A stretch of 64,000 nucleotides of DNA from 21-14-0-10-47-8 sp966211455 (GCA_966211455.1 CBIHNI010000001.1:364228-428227); one strand, 5' to 3'. Shown: positions 44,936 through 53,199, numbered from the stretch's first letter. Notes: generated from the sequence alone by a model not told the origin. Numbers and translations are program-made.

Positions 44936-45762
44936 AGCGATTCTGCTTTTTGCTTTCGGTTTTAATCATGGGCTGCTCGTGCAGTTCGTTGATGTATTAC
45001 CCGCGCAAAGAGCAGCTCTACAATCCGGCCAAGTTCAATTTGAAGCCGGACGATGTGTACTTTACCAATAAGGAAAATCAAAAGCTGCACGGCTGGTGGT
45101 TTGAATCAAAAACAAAGCCCGCAAAAGGGACTTTCGTGTTCTTTCATGGCAACGGCGAAAACTTGAGCTCGCACTTTGCTTCGATGAGCTGGCTTCCGGA
45201 TCAGGGCTACAATTATTTTATTTTCGATTACCCTGGTTACGGGCAGTCGGAAGGGGAGCCGGGCCCTTACGAAAATGTCAGCTCGGGGCGCGCAGCTTTG
45301 CACTGGGTGCATGACAACAAAGACAAATCTCCGCTGATCATCTATGGCCAAAGCATGGGTGGGATCGTGGCGATGCGAACGGTGATCGAAGAAAAAGACG
45401 TGATCCCGATGAAGCTTGTGATTGCCGACGGAACTTTTTCGTCCTTTCAAAGAATCGCGCGCAAAAAAATGGGTCAGCACTGGCTGACATGGCTTTTGCA
45501 GCCCTTCGCTTATGTCGTGCTGAGCGATCGTTGGGCGCCGGATGTGGAAAAGATTTCGCCGATCCCGATGATCGTGATGCACGGAAAAATGGATCCAGTT
45601 GTCGAGTTCGAGCACGGCGAGCGTCTTTATAAGGACGCCAAAGAGCCAAAAACCTTTATCGAGGTTCCTGAAGGCCAGCACGGAAACCTGTTCTGGGTGC
45701 GTGACGGCTATTTCCGCAGAGTGGTTCTTGATCGGATCGAAGGTCGAGTCGTTGCTCAATAG
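44932..45762 (+). CDS. alpha/beta hydrolase lipoprotein
   Basis: The product has 276 residues. A lipobox (LIMGC, Cys15) anchors it to a membrane. The hydrolase fold follows: FFHGNGENLS oxyanion loop, IYGQSMGG nucleophile elbow, MHGKMDPVV acid region and EGQHGN with the His. This is the pattern of BEM46/YhfR-type hydrolases. Translation is coupled to the fumarylacetoacetase-family gene through an ATGA overlap, so this is the last gene of the barrel-barrel-hydrolase-hydrolase unit. The substrate is unknown. Confidence 0.85.
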   Translation: MKRFCFLLSVLIMGCSCSSLMYYPRKEQLYNPAKFNLKPDDVYFTNKENQKLHGWWFESKTKPAKGTFVFFHGNGENLSSHFASMSWLPDQGYNYFIFDYPGYGQSEGEPGPYENVSSGRAALHWVHDNKDKSPLIIYGQSMGGIVAMRTVIEEKDVIPMKLVIADGTFSSFQRIARKKMGQHWLTWLLQPFAYVVLSDRWAPDVEKISPIPMIVMHGKMDPVVEFEHGERLYKDAKEPKTFIEVPEGQHGNLFWVRDGYFRRVVLDRIEGRVVAQ

Positions 45763-45922
45763 TCTTTAGTTTATCTTTGTACAAGGCGAGACCTTTGGCT
45801 AAGGTATCCCGCTTTGAGCTGAGAATTTGGCGCTATCCCGAAGTGCCTTCACTTTAAGAGATGAGTTCCCCTTCCGATATAAGAAGTAAGTCCGATCGAT
45901 TGGATCGGCGTCGGAGGTCCAT

Positions 45923-47386
45923 TTGAAACTTTCAATTTCTCGTCAACTTTGGTTTCTCAGCTTTGGCTTTTTGGTCATTCTGACGGCGACTTCGACGTGT
46001 TCTTACTTCATCTGCAAATACTTGATGGGACAATTGGATCGCGCTGTGAACACGCAGATGGTGGCGATTCGAAATATGACCTTGGCCGATATGATGCATG
46101 ACGGGATCCGTGGTGTTGTGGCCGAAGCTCTGGTTGGGGCCAACGAAAAGAATATCGAAGCGGTGAAGAAGCTGGTCGGTGAGACAGACGAAAAATGTGC
46201 CGATTTTCAAAAGTACATTTCCGTTTTGGATGGGCTCGAGCTGAACTCGGAAACCAAAGCGGCTATTGCGGAAACTAAGCCTGCTATCCAAAAATATGTC
46301 GATCAATCCAAGGCCGTCGTCAAAGCGGCTCAAGAAAAAAGCTACGTTGAGGCGCATACCCTGTTCCCGGCTTTCGCCGAATCCTTTTCTTTTCTGGAAG
46401 AGAAAATGGAAAAGCTGGGAGATTTGATTGAAAAGGATGCCCATGCGGATTTATCGGCGGGGACCTTTTACACGAACTTGAATTTACTCTTTGCTCTTTT
46501 CGCTTTGGTCTTAGGGGCGGCGTCCGCGATGTGGGTGCTATCACGCCTGATGAAAGAACTTCGCGGCTTTATTTCGCAGATTCGCGATGCCGGGAACCAA
46601 GTCCATATGACATCCGAACATATGACGGAAACCAGTAAGAACACTTCTTCGGTTTCGGCGTCTTCTGCTGCCTCGTTAGAAGAAACCGTGGCTTCTTTAG
46701 AGCAATTGAACAGCATGGTCCGAGTGAACTCTGACAATGCGCAAGCTGCTTCGGCCTTGTCGCAATCCAGCCTGACGGCTGCGCGTACGGGTAAAGAAGA
46801 AATGACATCTTTGATCAGCACCATGTCGGATCTCGAACAGTCTTCAAAGAAAATGGAAGAGATTATCAACGTCATCGACGATATCGCTTTCCAGACCAAT
46901 CTTCTGGCTTTGAACGCCGCGGTCGAGGCGGCCCGTGCGGGTGAGCAAGGAAAGGGATTTGCGGTCGTCGCCGAAGCGGTTCGAAGTTTGGCGCAACGAT
47001 CGGCCATCGCGGCAAAAGATATTTCGCAGATGATCCAATCCAGCGTCGATAAAATTTCGGCAGGAAATGGAATCGCGTCTCGCAGCGGTCAGTCGTTGGA
47101 AAATATTGTCTCTTCAGTCACGAAAGTGTCTGATCTCAACACCGAAATCGCCGGCGCCAGCAAAGAGCAATCTGCGGGATTGGCCCAAATCAGCAAAGCC
47201 ATGCACAGCCTGGATCAATCCACGCAGCAAAATGCGCAAGCCAGCGAAGACATCACCAATGCCGCCCAGGACATGTTGAAGCAATCAACCCAACTGGAAG
47301 GCCTGGTCCACAAATTCGAAGCCATGGCCCTGGGAAATTCGGGTCCTTCGGTGCCAGGCCCTATTTCCGGACGCAATGTGGCTTAA
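45923..47386 (+). CDS. methyl-accepting chemotaxis protein
   Basis: This 487-residue receptor has a first membrane helix at about 9-33, a helical periplasmic sensor, and a second helix at about 185-208 (LLFALFALVLGAASAMWVL). The cytoplasmic signalling hairpin has the tip NLLALNAAVEAARAGEQGKG. As in the other receptor in this window, a standard HAMP domain is not evident. TTG serves as start, five bases after GGAGG, and no ATG fits. A CCGATC/GATCGG hairpin (45892-45908) sits just before the ribosome site. A weak CCGATA element lies at 45874-45879. Confidence 0.93.
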   Translation: MKLSISRQLWFLSFGFLVILTATSTCSYFICKYLMGQLDRAVNTQMVAIRNMTLADMMHDGIRGVVAEALVGANEKNIEAVKKLVGETDEKCADFQKYISVLDGLELNSETKAAIAETKPAIQKYVDQSKAVVKAAQEKSYVEAHTLFPAFAESFSFLEEKMEKLGDLIEKDAHADLSAGTFYTNLNLLFALFALVLGAASAMWVLSRLMKELRGFISQIRDAGNQVHMTSEHMTETSKNTSSVSASSAASLEETVASLEQLNSMVRVNSDNAQAASALSQSSLTAARTGKEEMTSLISTMSDLEQSSKKMEEIINVIDDIAFQTNLLALNAAVEAARAGEQGKGFAVVAEAVRSLAQRSAIAAKDISQMIQSSVDKISAGNGIASRSGQSLENIVSSVTKVSDLNTEIAGASKEQSAGLAQISKAMHSLDQSTQQNAQASEDITNAAQDMLKQSTQLEGLVHKFEAMALGNSGPSVPGPISGRNVA

Positions 47387-47431
47387 GGCTTGATGGCCTG
47401 GGTAAAAAGGGCTAAATCCAATCTCGGTTTT

Positions 47432-47523
47432 GGAGAGATGGGAGAGTGGCTGAATCCGCTCGCTTGGAAAGCGAGTTTACCCGTCAAAAGGTAACGCGAG
47501 TTCGAATCTCGCTCTCTCCGCCA
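47432..47523 (+). tRNA. tRNA-Ser(GGA)
   Basis: A complete 92-base gene with CCA encoded. The acceptor stem is GGAGAGA (47432-47438) with TCTCTCC (47513-47519), discriminator G and CCA to 47523. The anticodon arm is CTCGC, loop TTGGAAA, GCGAG, with anticodon GGA at 47466-47468. A long variable arm and the TTCGAAT T-loop fit class II serine tRNA. Its last ten bases recur at 50907-50916, so it appears to be the attachment site of a decayed island. Confidence 0.97.
47514..47523 (+). repeat. candidate attL within the tRNA-Ser 3' end
   Basis: CTCTCCGCCA ends the tRNA gene and is repeated exactly, in the same orientation, at 50907-50916. tRNA 3' ends are common targets of tyrosine integrases. Confidence 0.5.
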
Positions 47524-47737
47524 AATTTCTCGATTTTCAAAAAGCCAAAGTAAAGATTTAAAAATAACAATGATAACAAGGTTTTAAGAAAGTGGCGTGC
47601 TCAACGTCCGCCGATTCTATATCACAATATCTCATAGCTGATAATAGTGGTTTGAACATTTTTGTCTGTTGCAGTGTTTGTGGAAGTTGAAAATAAACAA
47701 TTTTTTGTGTTGTGATCTGAAAATCTAAACACACTAC

Positions 47738-48541
47738 CTAGTATTCGAAAAAATCAATATTTAAGCAGCGCACACACTCGGATTCAGAAGGGCCTACAAT
47801 TGCATGGATGGAATCAATCCATGTCGGGATGAGCTTCCTGATTTTTTCGGCATCTTTTTCAGATAAAGACATTGGAAATGTGAAATAGAGGTCATCGGTT
47901 TTTTTCAAAATCATCTTCTGCAAACTGCGATCACGCCAGTTGCGATGATGCTGAGAAACCCAAGGTGAGTCCGCTGCGACATGAGTTCTACTAGGTCCAA
48001 AGGAGAGGCCTTTCTCAGCTTGAAGGCAAAGACCCTGCTCAAGAAGAAATTCCACTATTGCTTGTACCAACTCGCGTGGCAGATCGAGCTTTGCCGCGAT
48101 CTCATCTGCTGATTTCATGGTCTGTAGCGCAGTCAGATTACGAACCGCCGAATAAGTCCATGATGAGTAGAACTTTCCCTTTGCCTCTTCTGACAAAATA
48201 TTTTTTACATTCAGGCGGGAAGAAATATTTTTTGATCTTTCTTGTGCCTCGAGAATTCGTCGTTTGAACTTTCTTCTCAAATTTTGTGATCCAGCTCGCT
48301 CGTGCAACACTAGCAATAAAAAGTACTCAGACTCTTGTTCACTCAGATTCAAGATTTCAGAAAGACGATCAGCCTGTTCTAAGCTAAGATCTTTTTTTCC
48401 ATTCAAAATCTGACTGAGCAAAGTCGAGTGTACAGCCATTGATTCTGCCCATGACTTGACAACGCCATGGCCTCTTTTTGGCTGCTGGTAAATCCATTCT
48501 TGCAAGAATTTTACATATTTGTCGTAGTCATAAATATTCAT
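47738..48541 (-). CDS. TIGR02147 family DNA-binding regulator
   Basis: The product has 267 residues. A helix-turn-helix lies near the N terminus (KSWAESMAVHSTLLSQILNGKKDLSLEQADRL). Family-type blocks follow: LNLSEQESEYFLLLVLHE, FYSSWTYSAVRNLT, a winged-helix-like part (SADEIAAKLDLPRELVQAIVEFLLEQGL) and a C-terminal domain with DLYFTFPMSLSEKD. This family is known mainly from Bdellovibrio and Fibrobacter relatives, which helps place the organism. It faces the secreted-protein gene at 48690 across a palindrome that is probably its operator. Codon and base use are AT-richer than in its neighbours. Confidence 0.85.
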   Translation of the reverse strand: MNIYDYDKYVKFLQEWIYQQPKRGHGVVKSWAESMAVHSTLLSQILNGKKDLSLEQADRLSEILNLSEQESEYFLLLVLHERAGSQNLRRKFKRRILEAQERSKNISSRLNVKNILSEEAKGKFYSSWTYSAVRNLTALQTMKSADEIAAKLDLPRELVQAIVEFLLEQGLCLQAEKGLSFGPSRTHVAADSPWVSQHHRNWRDRSLQKMILKKTDDLYFTFPMSLSEKDAEKIRKLIPTWIDSIHAIVGPSESECVRCLNIDFFEY

Positions 48542-48561
48542 AATTTACGAAAAGTTATATC

Positions 48562-48603
48562 ATAAAAATGACGAAATGGTCATTTTTATATTGATAAAAT
48601 GAC
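48562..48603. promoter_or_regulatory. palindromic operator with a third half-site
   Basis: ATAAAAATGAC (48562-48572) and GTCATTTTTAT (48579-48589) form a perfect 11-bp inverted repeat with a 6-base centre. A third, slightly shortened copy (ATAAAATGAC) follows at 48594-48603. The site lies between the divergent TIGR02147 regulator and the secreted-protein gene, 21 bases from the regulator start, so autoregulation is likely. Confidence 0.6.
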
Positions 48604-48689
48604 TTCTTTGATCTGGATGAAAATCCGGGCCTCACATACTATTTACGCATAGCATTAACTGCCAAACTGGCACAACCAAAGGAGATCCC

Positions 48690-49007
48690 ATGAAAGCATT
48701 CTTATCAATCATTGTTACAGGACTTTTGCTCGTCACCGCAACGGCCTCAGCCGATACTTTTGCGAATTGCACGCCCTCAAAAATGCAGGATTTTGCAGTA
48801 GCGAACTCCATGCTTCCGAAAACTTACGGCGAGCCTATCATTCGAGTTGGAGGAGCCTCTTCAATAAACCAAGACGAAGGGAATTTTCTGAGTTCTTTGG
48901 TCAGTTCGAGTGGCCATCAGGAAATTCAGTTTATCAGATGCGATTCCGAGGGAAATATGACCTTGGTCAGCAGCCACAATCCTGCATTAAGAGTTGTTCT
49001 GCCGTGA
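48690..49007 (+). CDS. small secreted protein, unknown function
   Basis: The product has 105 residues: a signal peptide (about 1-21, ending ASA) and a mature part of about 84 residues with Cys near the start (NCTPSKM) and near the end (FIRCDSEG), perhaps a disulfide. No family was recognised. It starts behind AAGGAG and is divergent from the TIGR02147 regulator, with which it shares the operator region, so it is a likely target of that regulator. It lies within the candidate island. Confidence 0.65.
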   Translation: MKAFLSIIVTGLLLVTATASADTFANCTPSKMQDFAVANSMLPKTYGEPIIRVGGASSINQDEGNFLSSLVSSSGHQEIQFIRCDSEGNMTLVSSHNPALRVVLP

Positions 49008-49051
49008 TGCTTTGAATGCGGCGAAAAAGGAGCCTGTCTAAAACTTTGACA

Positions 49052-49091
49052 GAGAAAAGGTATGCGCTGCCTTCTCAGCGTCCCTTTTCTC
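49052..49091 (+). terminator. strong hairpin between two secreted-protein genes
   Basis: GAGAAAAGG (49052-49060) pairs with CCTTTTCTC (49083-49091). An inner CGCTG (49065-49069) pairs with CAGCG (49076-49080). It starts 45 bases after the upstream stop codon. The 3' arm itself contains TTTT, and CTCGTCTTTC follows. It may end the upstream transcript or act in the leader of the next gene. Confidence 0.55.
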
Positions 49092-49138
49092 TCGTCTTTC
49101 AGGCAAGAGTTTTGCTCTGAATCTCAAGGGAAATGCGA

Positions 49139-50524
49139 ATGAAAAATTTGAATACTTTAATAGCTTTGTTTGTGGCGACAGCCCTCTTTGGATGCGCTGG
49201 AAATAAAGGTGGCTCCAATAAAGGCGATGTCCCACAGTCGCCTCCGGTTTCGCCAGGAGGTTCACCTGCTTCTCCGGCACCGACAGCGGCTGGAACCGGC
49301 GACAGTGGTGGCGGCAACCTTTACAGGGGAAAACCTTTAGAAAGCTATGTTCAAAAAGTGACCGATCTTCCCGCCTATAAAAATATCGTTCAACGAATCG
49401 TGAAAGAGGCCATTGCCGACATTCGATTTCCCATGACATATATTTTGGAAATGAAGACTTGGTACTTCGTTCCTGGTCCTCTTTCTTCCCTTAAACCTGA
49501 GCAAATAGGCTCAGTTGTTCCGACTGAGCAAGCAGCTTTGCAAAATTTCACACAGGTTTGGATCGACCAAGATTTATTCGCCAAGATGACAGAAGCTGAT
49601 CAAGCGCAACTGATCCTCCATGAAGTCTTGATGGGATTCAAACTTTTGAAGTTTGAATCTCCTCGTGTGGGATGCTCCGCTTTGAAGTATGGGGTTTGGT
49701 CTGGAAGTCAGTCTGAATGTGAAAGTCTTTCGAATAAAAAGCTGGGAAAAATCTCCGGCCTTTCTGCTCTTGATTACGATGATATCCGCCACACAACGTC
49801 TTTCTTGCTGACGGCGGATCTTTCGAAAATGGCTTCTGATGGCTTGGAGTGGAGAACTGTATTCAATAAAGGAAATTTTCATTTTTATACAATGTACTAT
49901 GTCAGCAAAGATCAGTTCGTCGATTCGCCTTTTGAAAAATCTCTCGGTGAAGCAAAAAATTCGATGGAAAATGGTTACAAGCTTCAATTTGGATATTCAA
50001 TAAGAGATCTTGATGCAAAGCTGCCAAATTGGAAAAGAAGCGAGGCGGTTCCCGATGGATTGAATTGGCAGTCGACGTTACCGTGCAAAGTTGATCTGTC
50101 TCTGAGTAAAGACGTGTATGATCTGAAAATTCAAGTGGGAGACTATAAAATTGAAACCAGTTTTCAGATTCGTAAAGAGGACGAGTCTACAGCTCTGGAT
50201 TTGAAATCCGGAAATTATTTTTGGGCCAATGGAGAGCAGTTTTGGCAAAAAGATCTAACGCCATTTGTTTCGGGCAATCCCCCTAGCCAATACTCTCAAA
50301 ATCAACGTGAGCGACTGGATCGAATCGTTGGTCTCTTTGATGGCTCGGGCAATTTGAAAATGGTGACCGTGCAAGAGTGGTATGTTCGCAAGTTCGAAAA
50401 TGGAATGACTTCGCGCTGGTCGGCTTATAGCGACGATCTTTTGCTGGGAGACTACTTTATTTGTTCGACTTCTTCGGAAATCAAATTTCAAAGGAAACCG
50501 AATACTCCAAAAGGGCGGTGGTAG
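49139..50524 (+). CDS. hypothetical lipoprotein with Pro/Gly-rich linker
   Basis: The product has about 461 residues with lipobox LFGC (Cys19). A Gly/Pro/Ser-rich linker (about 22-58) precedes a globular part of 400 residues. The stretch QAQLILHEVLMGFKLL resembles a short metal-protease-like HExxH neighbourhood but reads HEVLMG, so no zinc motif is present. The family is not recognised. ATG at 49139 is preferred because AGGG then stands eight bases upstream; an in-frame ATG six bases earlier would have only two. It lies within the candidate island. Confidence 0.7.
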   Translation: MKNLNTLIALFVATALFGCAGNKGGSNKGDVPQSPPVSPGGSPASPAPTAAGTGDSGGGNLYRGKPLESYVQKVTDLPAYKNIVQRIVKEAIADIRFPMTYILEMKTWYFVPGPLSSLKPEQIGSVVPTEQAALQNFTQVWIDQDLFAKMTEADQAQLILHEVLMGFKLLKFESPRVGCSALKYGVWSGSQSECESLSNKKLGKISGLSALDYDDIRHTTSFLLTADLSKMASDGLEWRTVFNKGNFHFYTMYYVSKDQFVDSPFEKSLGEAKNSMENGYKLQFGYSIRDLDAKLPNWKRSEAVPDGLNWQSTLPCKVDLSLSKDVYDLKIQVGDYKIETSFQIRKEDESTALDLKSGNYFWANGEQFWQKDLTPFVSGNPPSQYSQNQRERLDRIVGLFDGSGNLKMVTVQEWYVRKFENGMTSRWSAYSDDLLLGDYFICSTSSEIKFQRKPNTPKGRW

Positions 50525-50605
50525 ATTTGGAACCTTGTAGAGGCGAGTGAAAGCAATCGCGAGGGTCTGTTGGAAATGCTATCTCCTCAAATCGGTCGGT
50601 ATGCT

Positions 50606-50790
50606 ATGGCATCGGAAAATTCCCCTACAAAAAATGACAACCGTTTGAAGGTGATGGTCTTCGGAATATTGAGGGGTCATTATAGGAAAAAAACTTCGAA
50701 CTCTGCTTGGCTGTTCTTGATTCAGAACCATTGCTGGAGTTTCAGAAACAACTTGGCGTAAAAGACTGTGATATTGACCAGTTGGCGTGA
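50606..50790 (+). pseudogene. frameshifted small ORF
   Basis: An ATG frame (MASENSPTKNDNRLKVMVFG...) runs into a run of seven A residues (50687-50693). Continuing in the -1 frame from there gives NFELCLAVLDSEPLLEF and QKQLGVKDCDIDQLA before a stop. Both halves look coding, neither is complete alone. It could be a decayed gene, a slippage site or a sequencing error in the homopolymer. The product is not recognised. Confidence 0.35.
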
Positions 50791-50795
50791 TAATT

Positions 50796-50957
50796 ATGGG
50801 CGGCTGGAAAGATCTTGAGACCATGATAATTTATTGCCGCAAGTCGGGGATCACAGTGAAAGGAGCCGGGAGAGTTGAAATCATTGGATTTTCCAAGATC
50901 GAAATACTCTCCGCCATTATTACCTATGACTCAAAAAAAGAAGATCCTCTCCATTGA
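50796..50957 (+). pseudogene. remnant resembling a tyrosine integrase C terminus
   Basis: A 53-residue frame begins GGWKDLETMIIYCRKSGI and continues TVKGAG. This matches the end of phage-type integrases, where a LGH-KDL-T-MIY-RK-G-KGAT pattern contains the nucleophilic Tyr. The His of LGH is Trp here and everything upstream is missing, so it cannot be active. It overlaps the right-hand copy of the tRNA repeat and runs into the glycosylase gene in another frame. Confidence 0.4.
50907..50916 (+). repeat. candidate attR, copy of the tRNA-Ser 3' end
   Basis: CTCTCCGCCA is identical to bases 47514-47523 of the tRNA gene and in the same orientation. It lies nine bases before the ATG of the glycosylase gene, at the expected far end of a tRNA-targeted island. 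Confidence 0.5.
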
Positions 50958-52071
50958 AAACGCCAAGAAAATCTGGATGCGCCACCAAGGTCTCCACAAG
51001 GCATCGGCTTTTGGTACGGGGACCAAAGGAACTTTGAAAGCCATTCAGCAGCTTGGCTATGTGCAGATTGATACGATCAATGTGATCGAGCGGGCTCATC
51101 ATCATATTTTGTGGTCGCGGGTTCCGAACTACAGGCCCCAGCATTTGGTTCGTCTTCAAAGCGTCGAGAAATCTGTTTTTGAATATTGGAGTCATGTCCT
51201 TTCTTACTTCCCAACCGAGAGCTTTTATTTTCACCGGCTGCGGATGGAGACAAATAAAGTTAAACCGAACAAATGGTATTCGAGCGTTTCGGGGATGGAT
51301 CGCAAGCGATTGTTAGAACGAATCGAAGTCGACGGTCCGATTTCAATTCGTGATATCACCGACGATGTTCTGGTTGAAAAAGATCACGAGTGGTCCAGCA
51401 AGAAACCGTCAAAGAAAGTTCTGCAGCTGCTGTTCAATCGGGGCGAGCTGGTGATTTCGGAGCGCCAAGGAATGCTGAAAAAATACGAGCTCACCGAAAG
51501 GCATTTTGATCAACATGAAGAAATGCAAATCCCGACGGAAGAAGAAGTCTTCGCTTATAAGCTAGAAAGAGAATTGCGAGCCCAAGGCATTGTTTCCATC
51601 CAGTCGATGATGCCCATGACCTATAAAGCAGATAAAGTGAAAATGGAAAAACTGGTTCGTGCGCAGGAAGAAGATGGAAAACTGGTCGGCGTGCAAATTC
51701 CAGGAATTGCCGGCGAACATTGGATGCTGAAGAAAGAGAGCAAATCCACTTTCGACGAAGAGTTGGTTCACATTCTGTCGCCTTTTGATCCTTTGGTTTA
51801 CAATCGAAAGCGCTTTCATTCCTTTTTTAATCACGATTATCGGTTTGAAGCTTACGTACCGAAGAACAAAAGAAAATACGGATATTTTGCCTTACCTGTT
51901 ATTGTCGGCTCAGAATTGGTGGCCCTGATCGATATGAAAGCGGATCGGGAAAAGGAGCAGCTCTTGATTCAACAGTGGACCTGGATGATCAAGAAGCCGT
52001 CACGAAAAGTCAAAAATCGGATTGAAGACCGCATTGGTGAGTTTGAGAAATTCCAGTTCAATCGTCGATAG
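50926..52071 (+). CDS. AlkX/YcaQ-type DNA glycosylase (winged-helix HTH_42 family)
   Basis: The product has 381 residues from ATG. The family of winged-helix glycosylases removes alkylated or cross-linked bases from DNA. The catalytic Gln-x-Asp motif is present as VQIDTI (Gln47, Asp49), followed by the conserved RAHHHILWSR. Gln-x-Asp is the AlkX form; AlkZ enzymes have Gln-x-Gln. A TTG at 50875 with a GGAG site upstream would add 17 residues, but that part lies in the candidate island, so the ATG just after the att-like repeat was chosen. Confidence 0.85.
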   Translation: MTQKKKILSIENAKKIWMRHQGLHKASAFGTGTKGTLKAIQQLGYVQIDTINVIERAHHHILWSRVPNYRPQHLVRLQSVEKSVFEYWSHVLSYFPTESFYFHRLRMETNKVKPNKWYSSVSGMDRKRLLERIEVDGPISIRDITDDVLVEKDHEWSSKKPSKKVLQLLFNRGELVISERQGMLKKYELTERHFDQHEEMQIPTEEEVFAYKLERELRAQGIVSIQSMMPMTYKADKVKMEKLVRAQEEDGKLVGVQIPGIAGEHWMLKKESKSTFDEELVHILSPFDPLVYNRKRFHSFFNHDYRFEAYVPKNKRKYGYFALPVIVGSELVALIDMKADREKEQLLIQQWTWMIKKPSRKVKNRIEDRIGEFEKFQFNRR

Positions 52072-52073
52072 AT

Positions 52074-52757
52074 TTAAACCTCTTTTACAAACCATTCCCG
52101 CGGCAGGCGAAGCTGCGAACCCCAAACCCCATCCGGGGCTCGCTCGCCGATCGAAATCACCATCACGACTCGGGCTCGCCAGCCCAGCTTCAGGGTTCGC
52201 TTGATGCGAAACTCGTCGATGCCCTCCATCGGGCAGGAATCGTAGCCCAAGGCCGCTGCGGCTAACATGATGTTTTCCGAAGCCAAGGCTGCCGATTTGA
52301 TCGCGATTTCGCTGATGTCCCGTGCAGACCATGGTTTTCGCATGATGGGTCTAAAAAATCCGATCGCGTTGAACAAAAGCCATTTCAGTGGGGCTAGCAG
52401 GCGAAAGCCGTAAGCGACCGGTATGATCTTTCCATAGTAATCCAGCATTCGCTTTTCGTTTCGTTCGCCAAAAATCCGCAGAAGCTCTTTTTGATTTCGC
52501 TTCCACAGTGAATCGTCTGCGACAACGACGATCAGTTCTTGAGCGGTGCGGGCGGCGCTTTGGCTGAGACAGGCCTTTACCAGCGCGTCTTTCTTTTCTG
52601 GCGATCGAACCCAGTAAAACTCCCAGGTTTGCATGTTCGAAGAATTCGGGGCCAGCAGGGCGGCATCGAAAATCTTTTGCATGATTTCGGGCGGGACGGG
52701 TTTTGCAGTGTACTTGCGAATACTGCGACGGCGCTGAAGGGCTTCGAAAAATTCCAT
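52074..52757 (-). CDS. nitroreductase family protein
   Basis: The product has 227 residues. The FMN-binding start RRRSIRKYTAKPVPPE, the LAPNSSNMQTWEFYWV block, and the late AAAALGYDSCPMEGID with GERAPD are the nitroreductase signature. Such enzymes use NAD(P)H to reduce nitroaromatics, quinones or other electron-poor compounds as FMN dimers. The start at this Met is where the family alignment begins; 20 upstream in-frame residues do not match. The gene is convergent with the glycosylase gene, two bases apart. Confidence 0.88.
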   Translation of the reverse strand: MEFFEALQRRRSIRKYTAKPVPPEIMQKIFDAALLAPNSSNMQTWEFYWVRSPEKKDALVKACLSQSAARTAQELIVVVADDSLWKRNQKELLRIFGERNEKRMLDYYGKIIPVAYGFRLLAPLKWLLFNAIGFFRPIMRKPWSARDISEIAIKSAALASENIMLAAAALGYDSCPMEGIDEFRIKRTLKLGWRARVVMVISIGERAPDGVWGSQLRLPREWFVKEV

Positions 52758-52926
52758 ACTTTTAGCGTACTCTACAATTTTCAATCTGAGCAGCTTGGAT
52801 TGCTTTGGTCGTGACAAATTCGTGGGAACGGCCTAAGGATTCCCACTCAGATCCGTTAACGAAGAGGTTCATATCGAAGACTTTGTTCCACCCCAGCCTA
52901 AAAACACCGTCCGCATCGTACTTGAA

Positions 52927-53139
52927 TTGCGAACTGCCGCTCGTCGTTTGGATACTGCTTTGCTTGAAGCCATCAAGGCGCAAAAAGAAGATCTGAATCT
53001 GAAAAACATCACTCGCACCGCTTACAAAGAGCTTTTCAACGAAGGCAAAATCACGATCAAGGGGCAGGCCGCGCGTCCGTCTTCGGGCGTCGCGAAGGGT
53101 ACGACTTACGTTGATATCGTTTGGAAAAAATCGAAATAA
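52927..53139 (+). CDS. small conserved-looking protein, start uncertain
   Basis: At least 70 residues (TAARRLDTALLEAIKAQKED, then NITRTAYKELFNEGKITIKG) with codon use like the neighbours. The frame stays open upstream to about 52836 and reads plausibly (NEEVHIEDFVPPQPK then NTVRIVLELR), but no ATG, GTG or TTG with a ribosome site is found there. The TTG given here has no Shine-Dalgarno either. The 5' end may be truncated or use a rare start. The family is not recognised. Confidence 0.5.
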   Translation: MRTAARRLDTALLEAIKAQKEDLNLKNITRTAYKELFNEGKITIKGQAARPSSGVAKGTTYVDIVWKKSK

Positions 53140-53199
53140 TTCTGGCACAGATCTCGCTATTGGAACCCTTGGTATCAATATGATTCTAAAGGAGATTCC

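Larger units (their letters stand above)
47524..50916. mobile_element. decayed integrative island next to tRNA-Ser (candidate)
   Basis: The boundaries are the tRNA-Ser 3' end and a direct repeat of its last ten bases 3.4 kb downstream. Inside are AT-richer spacers, a TIGR02147 regulator with its own palindromic operator, two unrecognised exported proteins, a frameshifted ORF and a remnant resembling the catalytic C terminus of a tyrosine integrase next to the right repeat. Removing the interval would place the glycosylase ATG (50926) just nine bases after the tRNA. No full integrase remains. Confidence 0.45.

Noticed and set aside
45852..45879. Sigma-28 promoter before the second chemotaxis receptor
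   Set aside because: CCGATA is present but the -35 position reads TTTA, so it does not reach the standard of the other three sites.
52762..53178. A 138-codon minus-strand frame upstream of the nitroreductase gene
   Set aside because: Its first half is the mirror of the plus-strand 70-residue gene. Its last 50 codons read plausibly, but without a start of their own I could not support a gene.
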